This document shows, piece by piece, positions 10,173 to 22,302 of a stretch of 64,000 nt of DNA; position 1 is the first letter of the stretch, and each line of letters begins with the position of its first letter. The position numbers and the translations under genes were made by a program. The stretch lies in the NCBI GenBank assembly GCA_020091685.1, contig CM034607.1:23125253-23189252 (forward strand). The letters run 5' to 3'. Under the pieces are notes generated by a model that did not search any database, had not been told where the DNA came from, and saw only the letters and a list, made by a program, of their open reading frames with translations. The DNA comes from Lutjanus erythropterus (Eukaryota > Chordata > Actinopteri > Lutjaniformes > Lutjanidae).

Positions 10173-11184
10173 AGGGCTCCAACTAGTGATCGTTCACTAA
10201 TCACGTGATTATTTTCACTATTAATCGCTTAATCGATTAACCACTTAGTTCAGGGGTTTTCAGACTCTGAGACTGTGCCCCGTTATTTTATGTGCTTAGC
10301 TTCACTCAATTTCTGGATGTCTCTGGGATCACGATTAGGCTATTTAACCCCGTATACACAGAAAATCAGCCCGGTTAGCCTCATATTACTGTTTTATAAA
10401 ACTTCAGACAATAAGACCACGTACAAGAAAAGGTCTGTCAAAGGCATTTATTAGTTTCTGACTCTGGGAAAAACAGAAAAATTCCCCATTACTGCATCCC
10501 AGAACTATCTCTGAAATCAAATCACACACATTTAGACTATTCTATGTTATCTCCTTATGATAACTTATTTAATAACTAATGTAATATTTTTTCACTTTCA
10601 TTCACTGAGCCCCCCTGGTGAGGCCCGCTTTCCGCTTTGAAAACCTCTGGCTTAGTCTAGAAAATGTCAAAAAAAAAAGCTCATCACAACTTCCCAGAAC
10701 CCAAAGTGACGTCTTCAAATTGGTTTTTTAGTCCAACGAACAGTCCAGAACCCAAACACGTGACCTTTTACTGTCATTAACAACAAAGCAAAGCAGCTAA
10801 TTCTCACATTTATGAAGATGGAATCAGAGTGTTTGACATTTTTGCTTAAAAGCAATTAACTGATCATCAAAAATAGTTGGCAGCAAAGTGGATAGAAAAA
10901 TAGAAAGAAGCATCGACAAAAACAATAAATAAGTAAACAAGCAATATAAATAAGAAGAGGTATAAAAATAAGAACAATATAAACAGGAGGAAATATAAAA
11001 AGTAGGAACAATATATATAAACAACAAACAGACACAACAGTTGAATTTTATATAATTGCACACAGGAAATAATGCTATTACACAGTTTAAATGAGATTTC
11101 GCCTGAGTGAAAACTGATATTGTACAGTCAGTATACATTAATAGTGCAGTCAATTGTCAATAATCAACTAATCGTTGCAGCTCT
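10173..11184. mobile_element. hAT-like MITE, copy 1 (interrupted)
   Basis: The left end AGGGCTCCAACTAGTGAT and right end ATCGTTGCAGCTCT form an inverted pair (right end reversed: AGAGCTGCAACGAT). The body contains TTCCCAGAACCCAAAGTGAC, ACAGTCCAGAACCC and CATTTTTGCTTAAAA, the order expected for a very common teleost MITE. The hAT element at 10251-10649 and about 240 bp of unrelated A-rich sequence near 10885-11130 interrupt it. Confidence 0.68.
10251..10649. mobile_element. hAT-like element inserted in an older MITE
   Basis: This 399-bp segment has ends CAGGGGTTTTCAGA and (reverse complement) CAGAGGTTTTCAAA, and is flanked by ACTTAGTT and GCTTAGTC (6 of 8 match). The sequence on either side rejoins into one repeat consensus, which shows that this element interrupted it. 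No coding capacity was seen. Confidence 0.7.
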
Positions 11185-11724
11185 ACTCCAAAATGGGACA
11201 CGAAAGGCTTCACACTGATATCACTGTTCCCTGAAAGTCTCATTCACTGCGATTATCTCTGAAAGCAGTGGGAACGGGAGCTTGCTGCACCCTCAGCCTC
11301 CTTTGGAGGGCGCTAAAAGAATATGTGTGCACTCTCAACAGAGCAGAAGAGATGCATGCGAGGTAGACAGAAGAGTAGGAGGAGGAAGAAATGTCTTGCT
11401 GTTCAACCAAAACTTCACAGGCAGGCGAATGCACCCGGCCACAGCTGAGAAGTTAAAAAAAAAAAAAAGAAAAAATAAAGAAAGCTGAAAGAAATGAAAG
11501 GAGAGTGAGGAGAGGGGAAGCAGGAGGTCTGTTGCCTGTGGCCTATATTCCTTTAGTCATGCCTGCCCTGGCTTTTAACTGGGTGCTAGCTCACACCGTG
11601 ATGGCCATTTTACAGACGTGACATAAGTTCAGTTACATGACAGCCACGGGGCTTTCACATGCAATATGAATGAGGACACAGCACTTTGTGTGAGGCTTTC
11701 TCTGGGAGTTGCTGTGAATGAATC

Positions 11725-11777
<53 letters not shown>

Positions 11778-11785
11778 TGTGTGTG
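11725..11785. repeat. GT microsatellite
   Basis: About 29 GT repeats with one TTTG interruption near the right end. Confidence 0.95.
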
Positions 11786-11794
11786 ATGGGGAGT

Positions 11795-11870
11795 AACAGA
11801 ATACGTGTAACAGAATTACTCAATTAGAATACAAAAAAGTAACTGTAATCCATTACAGTTACAGAAAAAA
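11795..11870. repeat. teleost interspersed repeat fragment (GGGAGTAAC type)
   Basis: GGGAGTAACAGAATACGTG, followed by TAACAGAATTACTCAATTAG and AAGTAACTGTAATCCATTAC, is one end of a common fish repeat. It directly follows the GT microsatellite at 11725-11785. Confidence 0.6.
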
Positions 11871-12147
11871 ATGCAGTCAGATTACAGATGCATGTGTGTT
11901 TACACATACAAGTATCACAGCACCACCCTGCTCTTCGTGAAACCAGCTACATCTACTGTCAATTATCACGGCCTCTAATGAAAACATGCTTTCACTGGGT
12001 GGAAACAGAAATGATTTTGCCTTTAAATCGGAAAAGAGGAACAACATAACAGTTGACAACATGACAGTTCTGCCTACAGCTGTGAAAATTTGTCGTCATC
12101 CAAGAATTCAATCTGATTTGAAAAAAAAAAAAAACATTGACAGGGAA

Positions 12148-12613
12148 GACCAACCCCTAATGTTAGCTACAGAGACAACTGCTAACGCTAGCTACAGAGA
12201 CCAACTGCTAATGTTAGCTACAGAGACAACCACTAACGTTAGCTACATAGACTGCCTGCTAACATTGGCTACACAGACCAACCCCTAATGTTAGCTACAG
12301 AGACAACCGCTAATGTTAGCTACAAAGACCAACTGCTAATGTTAGCTACAAAGACCAACTGCTAATGTTAGCTACAGAGACAACCCCTAATGTTAGCTAC
12401 ATAGACTGCCTGCTAACATTGGCTACACAGACCAACCCCTAATGTTAGCTACACAGACCATCTGCTAACTTTAGCGACACAGACAACTGCTAACATTGGC
12501 TACACAATCAACCGTTAGCGTTAGCTACACAGATGACTGTTAACGTTAGCTACACAGACCAACCGCTAACGTTAGCTACACAGACCAACCGCTAATGTTA
12601 GCTACACAGACCA
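12148..12613. repeat. minisatellite, about 18 units of 24-26 bp
   Basis: The unit is ACCAACYGCTAAYGTTAGCT followed by ACASAG. I count 18 consecutive copies from 12148 to about 12612 with only small substitutions. A run of three units with CATAG ACTGCCTGC / GGCTACACAG / CCAACCCC appears twice (12222 and 12376 on), six units apart, giving a second-order period of about 153 bp. The core GCTAACGTTAGC is a perfect palindrome. The flanks are a poly(A) run on the left and unique sequence on the right. Confidence 0.95.
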
Positions 12614-13249
12614 GAGGAGACAGAAAATACTCAAACTGTGCAGTTTGCTTTGGACTCACTGACAGGCCTGATCCACTTGTGGTTTGTCTGCCATTTAGGT
12701 CTGTACTTGGACAGCTTGTCCATTTTTACAAGTGAAGCTAAATTTATTTGCCAGCATTAAGTTTACTGACTACATTTTTTTTAACAAGTATAAATATATT
12801 TTTAAAATAAACCTCCCAAGCCTGGTGTGATGGTGGTGAACACACGTGTCAGTGTAAGCCTGATTTGTCAGTGTGTGTGCTTCTTTTTAATTAACGCATG
12901 CCTGTGCATGAAAAGATGACTTATCACCATTCGTCTGTCCAACTGTGCATGTGTGGACGTACTGTATGTGTTCCTCTGTGTGCAGCTGTGTGTTGGGAAC
13001 ATACATGCTTGTCTCAGTGTGTGAGTCCCTGTGAGAGACAGACAAAGACAAAGAGGCTTGGAACGATAATGCTGCAGTACGCCGCCAAACGGATGTGATC
13101 CCAGATAAAAGCCACCAGGCAGCCTCTCCGCCTCTCTTCGCCTTCCTGCTGCTTTTCCGGACTGTGGAAGAAAAAAAAAAAGGGAAGTACAATCCCTTTC
13201 TTTCTGTCTTATTTTTTCCTTCTCCTCTCAGTGCTAAAAAGCGTGGCGG

Positions 13250-13470
13250 CAGTATGCAGTAGGAGGCAGTAATGGAGGGGCTGTGCCGGGCTGCGGAGCC
13301 TTTCTTGGCCGTGGGCCCGGCGGTGCTGGTGAAGTGTCATTACCGGCAGCGTTGCTAATGGATCGGGTACGGCTCCACCGCTCACCGCTAATGAGAGCAG
13401 CTAAAGGCCATGGACATGGGTGATTAACTCCCCCACCGTCGCTACACATGGCCAGGAGGATGCCCTGGGA
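13250..13470. promoter_or_regulatory. candidate conserved noncoding element (intronic)
   Basis: Unique, GC-balanced sequence with closely spaced homeodomain-like TAAT cores (GCTAATGG, CTAATGAGAGCAG, GATTAACTCC) inside an otherwise repeat-rich intron. No coding potential on either strand. This is inference from appearance only, with no alignment. Confidence 0.3.
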
Positions 13471-13809
13471 TGGATGTTAGTGTGCGTTCGTATGACTGTG
13501 TGGGTCTGCGCGCGCGTGTGCATTTAAGGTTATCACACCTCCAGGGCTGTCACACTCAGGACGGGGGTGAGGCGGCATATCCAGACTTCCTGACACATTA
13601 CCACATTACCTCTGTGTGTCATCCCTTCTTCCCTCTCACCTTCCTGTCACCCGCTCGCGCTCTCTCTCAACCTGCTATCGTCTAAAAGGGCCTATCAGAT
13701 TGTTGAAGTGACCTTCTCCCTGGTGAATCGAAACCATGCATACCAATTTTCCCCAGGACTTTTTGTCTTCGCCTCTCCTTCCCCATTAACTTATTCAGCC
13801 AACTCACCT

Positions 13810-14205
13810 ATGAGGGCTGCATGAAAGCAAATGAAGGGAAGCAGGAGATAATTAGCAATATCAAAATCTCCCTGTCAAAGGGAGAATGTCCATTTGAAAT
13901 GTTATATTTCTCCGCAGGACTGCAAGAGGAATTTAAATTAGATTTAACAAGAAAATTTAATAAGATAAGATTTCTTCTCCTACCATAACCATTAGTTAAC
14001 CTATTTAATGTGGCAGGTTGAGCGGGGCATATGTCTGCAGTCGCTGCTGCGGAAAGTCAGGGGGATGTCAAGCCTGGCTACTGTGAATTGGGTTGCTATG
14101 GTGATAAAGATGATTTTTGTCCAATTTCAACTCTTTTAATACTTCCCCGTCCATAGTCAGGGGACAGGTTTGGGCAATATAAAGCATCCCTAATTGGCAA
14201 TAAAT
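13810..14205. promoter_or_regulatory. candidate conserved noncoding element (intronic)
   Basis: Non-repetitive sequence with GATAATTAGCAATATC, AGATTTAACAAG, GGTTGCTATGGTGATAAAGA (an RFX X-box-like GTTGCTATGG) and CTAATTGGCAATAAATGG. The density of homeodomain-like sites and absence of decay or microsatellites suggest an enhancer. Inference only. Confidence 0.35.
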
Positions 14206-15456
14206 GGTGTTTCACTCACACAGTCACACACGCAGCCACACATATATATGCATGCGCGCGCACGCACACACCTGCGCCTGGAACAGATGGCGTGTGCGTA
14301 TGTTTGATGAACGGGAGGCCTGAATAGTTCCTTAACGAGGACGGTGTGAGTAGACTCCTTAAGTCTCTTCTCCGCCATCACTCTCCATGACATCCACCCA
14401 TAACTACAGTATGAAGTCAGACCGCAATGCAGCAATGCGAGCTCGAAAATCCATATCATAGACAGAGCCGTGTGGGTACCACAGCGGTTTGGGCCGCTGC
14501 ACCTTATAAAATTAATTATGTTTGGTGGGTACAAGGACGCACTGTAAAAAAATCACACAGGAATTTCGTGGAATAAACTAATCTTTCCTCATCAACTTAA
14601 TGTAAATGTACAAATTTTATTTAAGCTAATTAAACTTAAAATTTCTAATATTTATTTTCAGAACACTTTAGAACCTATAAACACAGGTTCCCCTAACTAA
14701 GTAAAAGATGGTGAACTACCCACTAGAATATCAACACGACTGTCAGATGCAACCAGCAGAGATTTGCAAAGTTCTGCCGGCATTAACATGATGCCCACAT
14801 ACGGTGTCCCGAGCTGAAGATTTGAAAAATGAAGCAGTTGCTGATCACTTGCTGCCCTTAGCGGCTGTTAAAGAGTGAAGTCAGCTGTAAACAGTCTGAT
14901 AAAACAGAGCAGTGGAAAAAATAGAACTGCTGCCTCACAGTTGTGTGTCTCCACCAACTAGTCGAGTTACAGTTTACATCCACGTCTGTCCAGACTCATA
15001 TAATGTATGTAGTGAAGGAATTTAATGTGGAACTTACCACTGTATTGACCTGTAACTTTGAAGGAATGCAATAAAAGTTATTAGGTGTATTTTTTGATAA
15101 AATGGAAGTAATCACTATACATGTATGATTCCAGTAATTAATTTCCAGTGGCAAACATGCTGTCTTCACTTATTGACTATTTTTATAGAGGAGTACAAAG
15201 GAATGATTTTGAGAGCATCAAAATCTAATCACTTCATCCTTGAGTCCGAGTGGACGTTTATACCTCCGGAGATATCTGAGCTATCACCCTCACAAGACTC
15301 GGATGACCTGAAAACATAAACAGCTAAATAAAAGGTTTTTAAAGTTTTTCCAAAATCCTGAACCACAGATGTCCTTCATACAGCTGTGAATGTGTACAAA
15401 AAAAGTTTGCTTGATTCAGTATTATGCTTTATTAGCCTCAGACAGGATCCGCTGAT

Positions 15457-15459
<3 letters not shown>

Positions 15460-15516
<57 letters not shown>
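15460..15516. repeat. CA microsatellite
   Basis: About 28 uninterrupted AC repeats. Confidence 0.95.
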
Positions 15517-15519
<3 letters not shown>

Positions 15520-15638
15520 GCATATGATCCCCTGTCAGTGATAATAAAATTGATGAAGGTTAGTATTGAATTCTTGAACTTTAATAAGTTCACTGTGAGC
15601 AGTTTCACATATTGTCTTTGAATTGAATGCTGGAGTGA

Positions 15639-16169
15639 ACGCTGTAAGAACAATAAAGTTGAGAAAACTCAACTTACTTCAACACATTTTTGATTTTTGA
15701 GCCCAACTCAAACTTTTAAGATTTGAAAAAGTTTCATCAACTAATAATGTTTTGTTGACATAATCTAGTTTTCTTAGATAAACCTGAATCTTTGAATTTT
15801 AGACACCCACAAAAAAAAAAAAAGAAAGTTTGGTGAATAAAAGTAAATTTTCAGAACAAAAGATTGAAGGTCTTCAAAACTTTGTTTAGTTTGTTTCAGA
15901 ATTGAAGGGCTTGATTTAAAATGATAAACAAAACAAAAATCTAGTGAAAACGGTTGGTTGTTGGTTCAACTTCAACATGTTATATACAAACACGTTTTCT
16001 CAAGTACAACTGAATTAATACCAAGTTTATTTGACTTGAAAAGTTTATTTGTTGTGAATTATTAGGAAATTAACTCAACTTGTCTCATCAAATTCAGCTG
16101 ATTTAAAAATCTAAGGCAGACCAGACACTAACTTTTTAAATTTAAAGCAAACAGTTGTTTTTACAGCGT
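15639..16169. mobile_element. MITE with ACGCTGTAAAAACAA termini
   Basis: The left end ACGCTGTAAGAACAA and reversed right end ACGCTGTAAAAACAA match at 14 of 15 positions and bound 531 bp of A/T-rich sequence containing AACTCAACTTACTT and TTAACTCAACTTGTC. No transposase frame and no convincing target duplication were seen. A similar start, GCACTGTAAAAAAAT, at 14540 may be the end of a related copy. Confidence 0.65.
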
Positions 16170-19100
16170 GATGGGGCACTTTGTGCTTTCAGTTTTCCAC
16201 ATCAACGAGAATTCCTCTAGAAATTGTAGCTGTGGCACCGGTGGGATGCAACACAGCACGTTAACATGTTTAAATGTTCATATAAATCATCCGCCTCCAT
16301 GTCTGTCACTCCACATCCATCCATCCCCTGTGTGTCGACACGCTGTTCTGTCGCACCGTGAGCAAGGTGGAGGATAACAGTTGGTCAAGGCAAGAGCATC
16401 CAGCTACTCAGTGTGGGTTATTAATGGCAGAGCAGAGTGGGGATGGGCTCTGATGACTATTGATCTTAGCTGTGGGGCTCCGACACGATGGAAGCTGTTG
16501 GAGTTGCACACCAGCGGCTGTGAATCACAGTGCTGTACCACTTCACCATGAAAAGCCTTCCATATCTTGGCCCCAAGGCTTTGTTAACACCCCACCTGCT
16601 GAGATTTATACTAGTAAAATCAGTGTCATCTTTTTAATCACTTCTTTAAGCACATTCTTATCAGCAGGCTTTTACTGTATATCATTTTACTAATTACTAC
16701 TTAACTCTTAAAGGTATCCTGCAGAGTTTTTGACCTCTAGTTGTGCTATAGAGTCATGGTCATTTTATGATAAATTACAGTAAATAAATTACAGACTTCT
16801 CCTTCTGTCTCTCTGTCATTTGGTGCTGGTATATCTATTGTATTTTTTGCAGAAAACAGCTAACTGCTGCAGCTGGAAAAGAGTTTCATCAGTGTGTTGA
16901 GACTAAACCAAACAGTACAGTTGTGGGCTGTAAAACCAGTGAGGGAAACTGCGTTATTCTCTGTGCGAGCGTCACTACAAGTGACCCGATTTACAACAGT
17001 CATTTGATTCATTGCTGATATAAAAATAGTGACTGGAGAACCACCAACTTACTTTTTTTTCTGAATCTAAATCTAAATTCTGCTTATGATATTAATCCTG
17101 AATTTCAAGAGCGTGGTACCTGCCTTAAAAGACCTTAAAAAAAGAATGCACTAAACAGTAATTTTTGTATGGAAGTACTGCTGTTCTTTACAATCAAGAT
17201 CCAGAGTTTGAGGCAAATTTGACTGCACTGCAGAACCTGGTGCTTACTGTAGTAAACTGATGCATTTATTGTGCATACAAATCAAGAACATATAATTGAG
17301 GTTGAGAATTAAGGTCATATTCAGAGCACAATTTAGATTCTGAACACATAAAAAAAACTTTATAGCTGGGGCACAAACTTCAAATTCAGAACATTAAAAT
17401 TCATTCAAGAGCCGCACATCAGTTGTACCAGAGCTCTTGGCTACGAGCCCTTTAACACATTAAAAATGCATTGCAAAACTCAAAAAAAACGCCATAAAAA
17501 GAGTGTTCCTCCCTGAACAATCACCTTCAAGGTCCTGCAAGGACCTGAGTGCTCAGTGGGACTGGGACTCAGCATGTCAACATGTGTTAGTCTTTGAAGG
17601 AGAAGCTACAAGAGAAGAAGAGTGCGTGCTCAGTCAACTTACCCCGGGTGAGTAGAGGTTAAACATAGCCATGCACGGTTATGGTAATGCAGAATAACAC
17701 ACTGTACTTAGACTTCCCCACAGAAAACCAAGGGAAACAGCCCAGATAATAGAGGAAAGCGCTTCACACAAATCTGTCTTCCAGGGACAGAGAAGCTGTC
17801 AATCACCACTGTCACCATGACAACAGAGACCTGGGTTCTACATGCCATGACAGGAATAGGATGGAGAACGCAGAGGGAAGGTCACCTCTTGTCATGTCAA
17901 ACACTGTCGCGGCTCACACACGTACGCAGACAGTGACATGCGTGCAAACACACACAGATGCTAAGATGACAGCATGTGCATGTCACATGCACAGCGACTA
18001 ACACGAGACATGACAGACTGCTGTTGAGTGGTGAGAGCTCGGAGATAGTAAATAAATCAGTAACAGGCGAATGTATCAAACATGGTAAATTAAACCCGTG
18101 AGGAGCATGGATGGCATGTTTATGTGTGCCATCCATAAACAGCGAGCCTGAGGTTCTTTAGCATTCTGTAATCAACTTGTCCAGTCACCAAACTGAGCTG
18201 AGGGTGACTACACGAGTTGTTGAGAACAGAACATTTTCTGGCAAAGAAGCTGAATTCCAAAGCAGTGACCAGATCAGACAGCCCAGATCCATGCTTCCTC
18301 ATTTTCCTCACCACTCCTTTTTAACAGGCTTTAACCCTCCACGCTGATCCTCGCTGCAAAATAGCACCAAGTTCTCGGAAAGCTACGGTCACCGCACCAG
18401 TGTCACAGCTTGGGCGGACCGGGAACATTTGGTTCTTTTCTTGGAGAGGAGAAGAAAGCCACAGCCATACACAAACAGCCACAGAGAGTCCCGGAACGGC
18501 CGAGAGTATTCTGAGGTGTGGCTTCTCCTTCGGCGGCCAGAGCTGTTGACTTTGGAGATGTTGCTCATGGCAGGTGCTCGTCTGTGGCGAGCGTTAAGTC
18601 ACGTGACCGACGGGGGCAATCAAAACAACCTCGCCACATGCGTGCACACATGAGGAATGTGCTCTATGAGTTTGTGGCATCAAGTTCAGTTTACTACGCA
18701 GATCTTAGTTCCTAACCCCCTGTTGACAGGCTTTCTCAATCAGGCAGAATGAAAGGGCTTTCACATCTGGATTAAGAATGAGAGTTATAGGAAACATGTC
18801 TCATAGATGATCAAGCGTGGCATGCCGTGTGTGCAGCTCAGCCATAGAGAAGTTATGCTACACAGCACATTGCCTGAGGAAAGCTAAACAGGCAGAAAGG
18901 GGAGAGGCAGGGAGGGTAAGAAGAAATGAAAAAAGGAGAAAGAGTGCCTTAACCCACTTTCTACTATAATACAAGCCATCAAACATCAGAAGCCATCATC
19001 ATAGATTAGCCTGTCTCTAATCCTGGCTGTTAGCACAGCTGGGGCAGATTAGGGTGGGGGCATTCCTGACAGAGCCAACATGGCGTCACAGTCGCTGACA

Positions 19101-19945
19101 GCTCACCTGGAAACACATGGGTAACTGTACAATACAGCACTGTTTCAATCACACACACACACAAACACACACACACACAGATCAAACGTGGTGCTGCAGC
19201 AAAGCTGCCTGCTCGCCTGCCCCCGGGGCAGCAGGGTTAGGGCAGGAAGTCAGGCTTCAGAGCTGTGTGACACCTCTAAGTCGACTTGATCCTGAAACAG
19301 GGGGGAGTTCCTGGTTTAGGGGGGCGGCAACTGTAAGCGAGTGTGTGTGTGGAATAAAGAAAACTGATGGAGTGATATATTTGATGTGTGATTTAGAGAG
19401 TGAGGGAGACAGAAAGTGTGAGAAAGGAGCAGAAATTAGAGGGTGAAAGTGAGGAAGGTGGAGAATAGAGAGCTCAGTCACGCTGTTAAGCTTCACAGGA
19501 AATCTGTTTAATGTGGAAGATCAGGGAGGAAATATGCTCTCACAATATCTGGCGGCGAATGCATGCAGTGTAAAACAAATGATATGGCAGCTCCATGGCG
19601 GAGCACATGTGGCGACAGCCTAAGAAGGTTTGGCTTTCTTGACAGGAAATGTAAAATCCGTCTCTTACTCAATGTGTACTTTGTTTTTGAACTAAGTGAA
19701 CAATGTTCTCTGAAGATAAAAAGCCTCCGCCTGGTCCTCCTGACTCATCACAATGGACACCTGCCGTTTTCTTCCTCAACATTTAATTTTCTGTTTCAAC
19801 CCTGAAGAGCAGATGTTGTTTTTTAGATGCTTTTCATTGCTGGAATCTTGTAACGAAAAAGAACAACAGCAAAACATCTAACCACAAACATGTTTAAAGT
19901 GCACCTTTCTCCGAATAGATTTGTAGTGTACGATCATTCATTGCT

Positions 19946-20017
19946 GCTGTTACGTTCAGGGGTATGATTTTTGCTTTGGGTGCAAGAGGTCATGGGTTCA
20001 GTTCCTGGACGAGTCCC
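19946..20017 (+). pseudogene. tRNA-Pro(UGG)-like pseudogene
   Basis: The segment AGGGGTATGATTTTTGCTTT, followed by GGGTGCAAGAGGTCATGGG and TTCAGTTCCTGGACGAGTCC, aligns by eye with vertebrate tRNA-Pro. The anticodon loop is TTTGGGT with anticodon TGG at 19977-19979. The anticodon stem TTTGC/GCAAG still pairs, with C-to-T and G-to-A changes on opposite sides. The T arm has TTCAGTT instead of TTCAAAT and weakened pairing. The 5' acceptor strand does not pair with ACGAGTC, so the gene is not functional. It may be a solitary tRNA pseudogene or the head of an old SINE. Confidence 0.7.
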
Positions 20018-22191
20018 CAAATATTTTACGACCTCCCCAAACAGACATTGGCTCAAATGGAGACTGCAAAATATTAAAAAAACACTACAACCAGATATGT
20101 AAACTCATAAAAGATAAACTTGACACTGTGTACATGTTTCGTCTCTGATCCAAGAAGCTTCTTCTGTTCTGACTGACTGGTTGGGAGTTAAGGTATTAAA
20201 CCTACGTGGGTGTGAGTGTGGGTCCAACTGCCTGGGGAGTGAGGCAGTTGGATACCGCTGGAAACCATATACTAAAAGGCAAAGTAAAGTATATTTATAT
20301 GTATTCAATTAAAGTAATATATACTATCATATAATAAAACACGTACAAATCATGCCTGCATTAAAATTAATGTCAGAATACGTTGCCAGTGTCATTAGGT
20401 AGCTGAATATGGTTGATTACACTGTGTTAATGAACATTAGGTCCCCATAGGAAGTACAACATAGTCATCAATTTAGATAACATCCATAGTAAAAGTTTTT
20501 AAAAAAGTAAAATACACAGCAGTTAACACAACATTAAATTAGCGAGAACAATGAATGTTGCCCTAGCAACAAATCAGCCTCAGACAGCTGGTATAATGGC
20601 TAGCCTTGTTAGCAGTAAACCGATCACATAAAAACTACATTAACAAATCACAAATCAACAAACACAAAACTAATAAAAGACGGGTACCTAAATAGAGGAC
20701 AGGCTCTTTATGGAGTAGATAAAAGATGACTGTAAGTATGTGCACGGTCACACAGCAGAGTGCGGACAGGACTAAAGCGCTCGCGCTGAGGTCCAGAAGC
20801 ATCACTGTTGTGCTAATAATGATGTTAAAGCTCACCCTCAAGTGTATTACTGTGATTATACAAAAGGTTACCAACAAAATAAAATATATAATCCAGATGT
20901 AGCCATATTGTAGTTTTGCTGGGAACACATGGGGTCAACAGTCACGTCAGAAGGACTCCCAAGTACTGAAACCTAGTTTACTACTCCAGCAAATAGACCA
21001 ACCCCTCGTAACAAACTAGCAACAGAGAGAATTTCTAGTCCCCATTGAGTCAGCCAGCCAACCTGAACTGACTAATCAATGCCTTCTAGAGATTGTTGGT
21101 TTTCCCAAACCGCACAAATAAGACACATACAAACACAAAACCCCTTTGTTAGCTCAGTCTTACTGTAACTAAGATATCTGCTGCGAAAGATAATCATTCA
21201 CGGACAGATTTATGTGCTACGTCTGCAAAATTCACATCCGTTTATAAGCTAGTGGCGCTGCGTTTCACACAGGCTCATCACAGCCGATGGTGGATGCCAG
21301 AGTGTCAAGGCTGAACATACGAGCATTTTCAGTAACTCCACTTCATTGTTGTCCAAAAGTCAGAATGTATTGAACAAAAGACTCAATCCATATTTGTTGG
21401 CATTCAGCCTTTCAAAAACAACAGTTTCGCTGCTCTCAAAAAACTGTTTGCTCTCTGGCTCGCCACACATAAAGAACAAATACACCTAATGGGGCAATGT
21501 GGCAGCAACAGCACCATAAATTATGTTTATTTATCAGCTAAGACAGTTGATTTAATTATTGGATGAATATAACTTTAACAGCTGACATAAATAGCCTAAC
21601 AGGAGGTCATAGTATATACGGGCCCACTATGGTTCTGGATCTATTTTCATTAATAAAAATGTTTCAAAACAACATCGTGAAGTGTTGTCATGTGCAAAAT
21701 GTCTAGTTCAGATTGTTTGGTTGGAACAAACTATAAATAAACTGTTAAAATCTATAATGTGAGTTAAACTGGTTGCTATGAGCAACTGCTGGTGGCAGAA
21801 TAAAAAAACAGTTTTAGGAAAATATTGTGCACATTGTCAACTGTAAGTAAAAATCTAGATTCAATTATGTGTTTCCCCCAAAAAACACAGATAACAAGGT
21901 GGAGCTGTTTTCTTTTTCAGCTCTGAGTAGTACATCCACCTATCGTGTCAGACAGAGCCGTTTTTATGCAGCCTGAAAGGCAAAACCCAGGGGGAAAGTC
22001 CACCACCTTCCTGCCTGTGAACCTCACTGCTGTGATCGCGCAGTAATAACTGAAGACCGACTAGATGGGTGTGAGCGTATCAGCTTTTCTTTGGAGCTTC
22101 TTTTCATCTGCGCAACTAGACGAGAGGGTGTGCGTTTGGGTGTTTGGATGTTTGTGTAATGCGTGTGATTCATTGTAGCACAGCCACTCAC

Positions 22192-22302
22192 ACTTCCTGT
22201 AGTGCCCAGGGACAGATGGTTCATCTGCTGGGTGATAGGGCCCATCATGCTGGCAGGCTGCATGGACATAGTGTGGTCCATGGCTGGCGTGATCACTGCA
22301 CC
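22192..22302 (-). CDS. rbms3: rbms3 coding exon GAVITPAMDHTMSM...LSLGTTGS
   Basis: This 111-nt exon encodes 37 residues in phase 0-0: GAVITPAMDHTMSMQPAS, MMGPITQQMNHL and SLGTTGS. The acceptor is TTTCCACCAG|GGTGCA and the donor AGT|GTGAGT. The methionine/glutamine-rich segment MDHTMSMQPASMMGP is a hallmark of the RBMS tail, and MNHLSLGTTG favours RBMS3. The final residue is Ser where mammals have Thr before YM. Readthrough past the donor stays open for a while and adds non-homologous residues, so the splice boundary is set by the donor match and by the next exon starting cleanly at TAC. Confidence 0.94.

Larger units (their letters stand above)
9686..22191 (-). other. rbms3 intron (12.5 kb)
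   Basis: This large GT-AG intron contains a TIR-bounded repeat (9801-10154), a nested hAT/MITE (10173-11184), a GT microsatellite (11725-11785), a teleost repeat (11795-11870), an 18-unit minisatellite (12148-12613), two blocks that look like conserved noncoding sequence (13250-13470, 13810-14205), a CA microsatellite (15460-15516), a MITE (15639-16169) and a tRNA-Pro-like pseudogene (19946-20017). A 97-codon hydrophobic frame at 20635-20928 is not supported as a gene. Confidence 0.75.

Noticed and set aside
12148-12613. CRISPR array
   Set aside because: Units are contiguous with no unique spacers, the host is a vertebrate, and no cas genes are present. It is a minisatellite.
20635-20928. 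97-codon hydrophobic minus-strand frame resembling a multi-pass membrane protein
   Set aside because: The + strand is A-rich here, so the minus strand is T-rich and automatically encodes Phe/Leu/Ile/Val. No receptor motif was seen and no flanking exon continues it.
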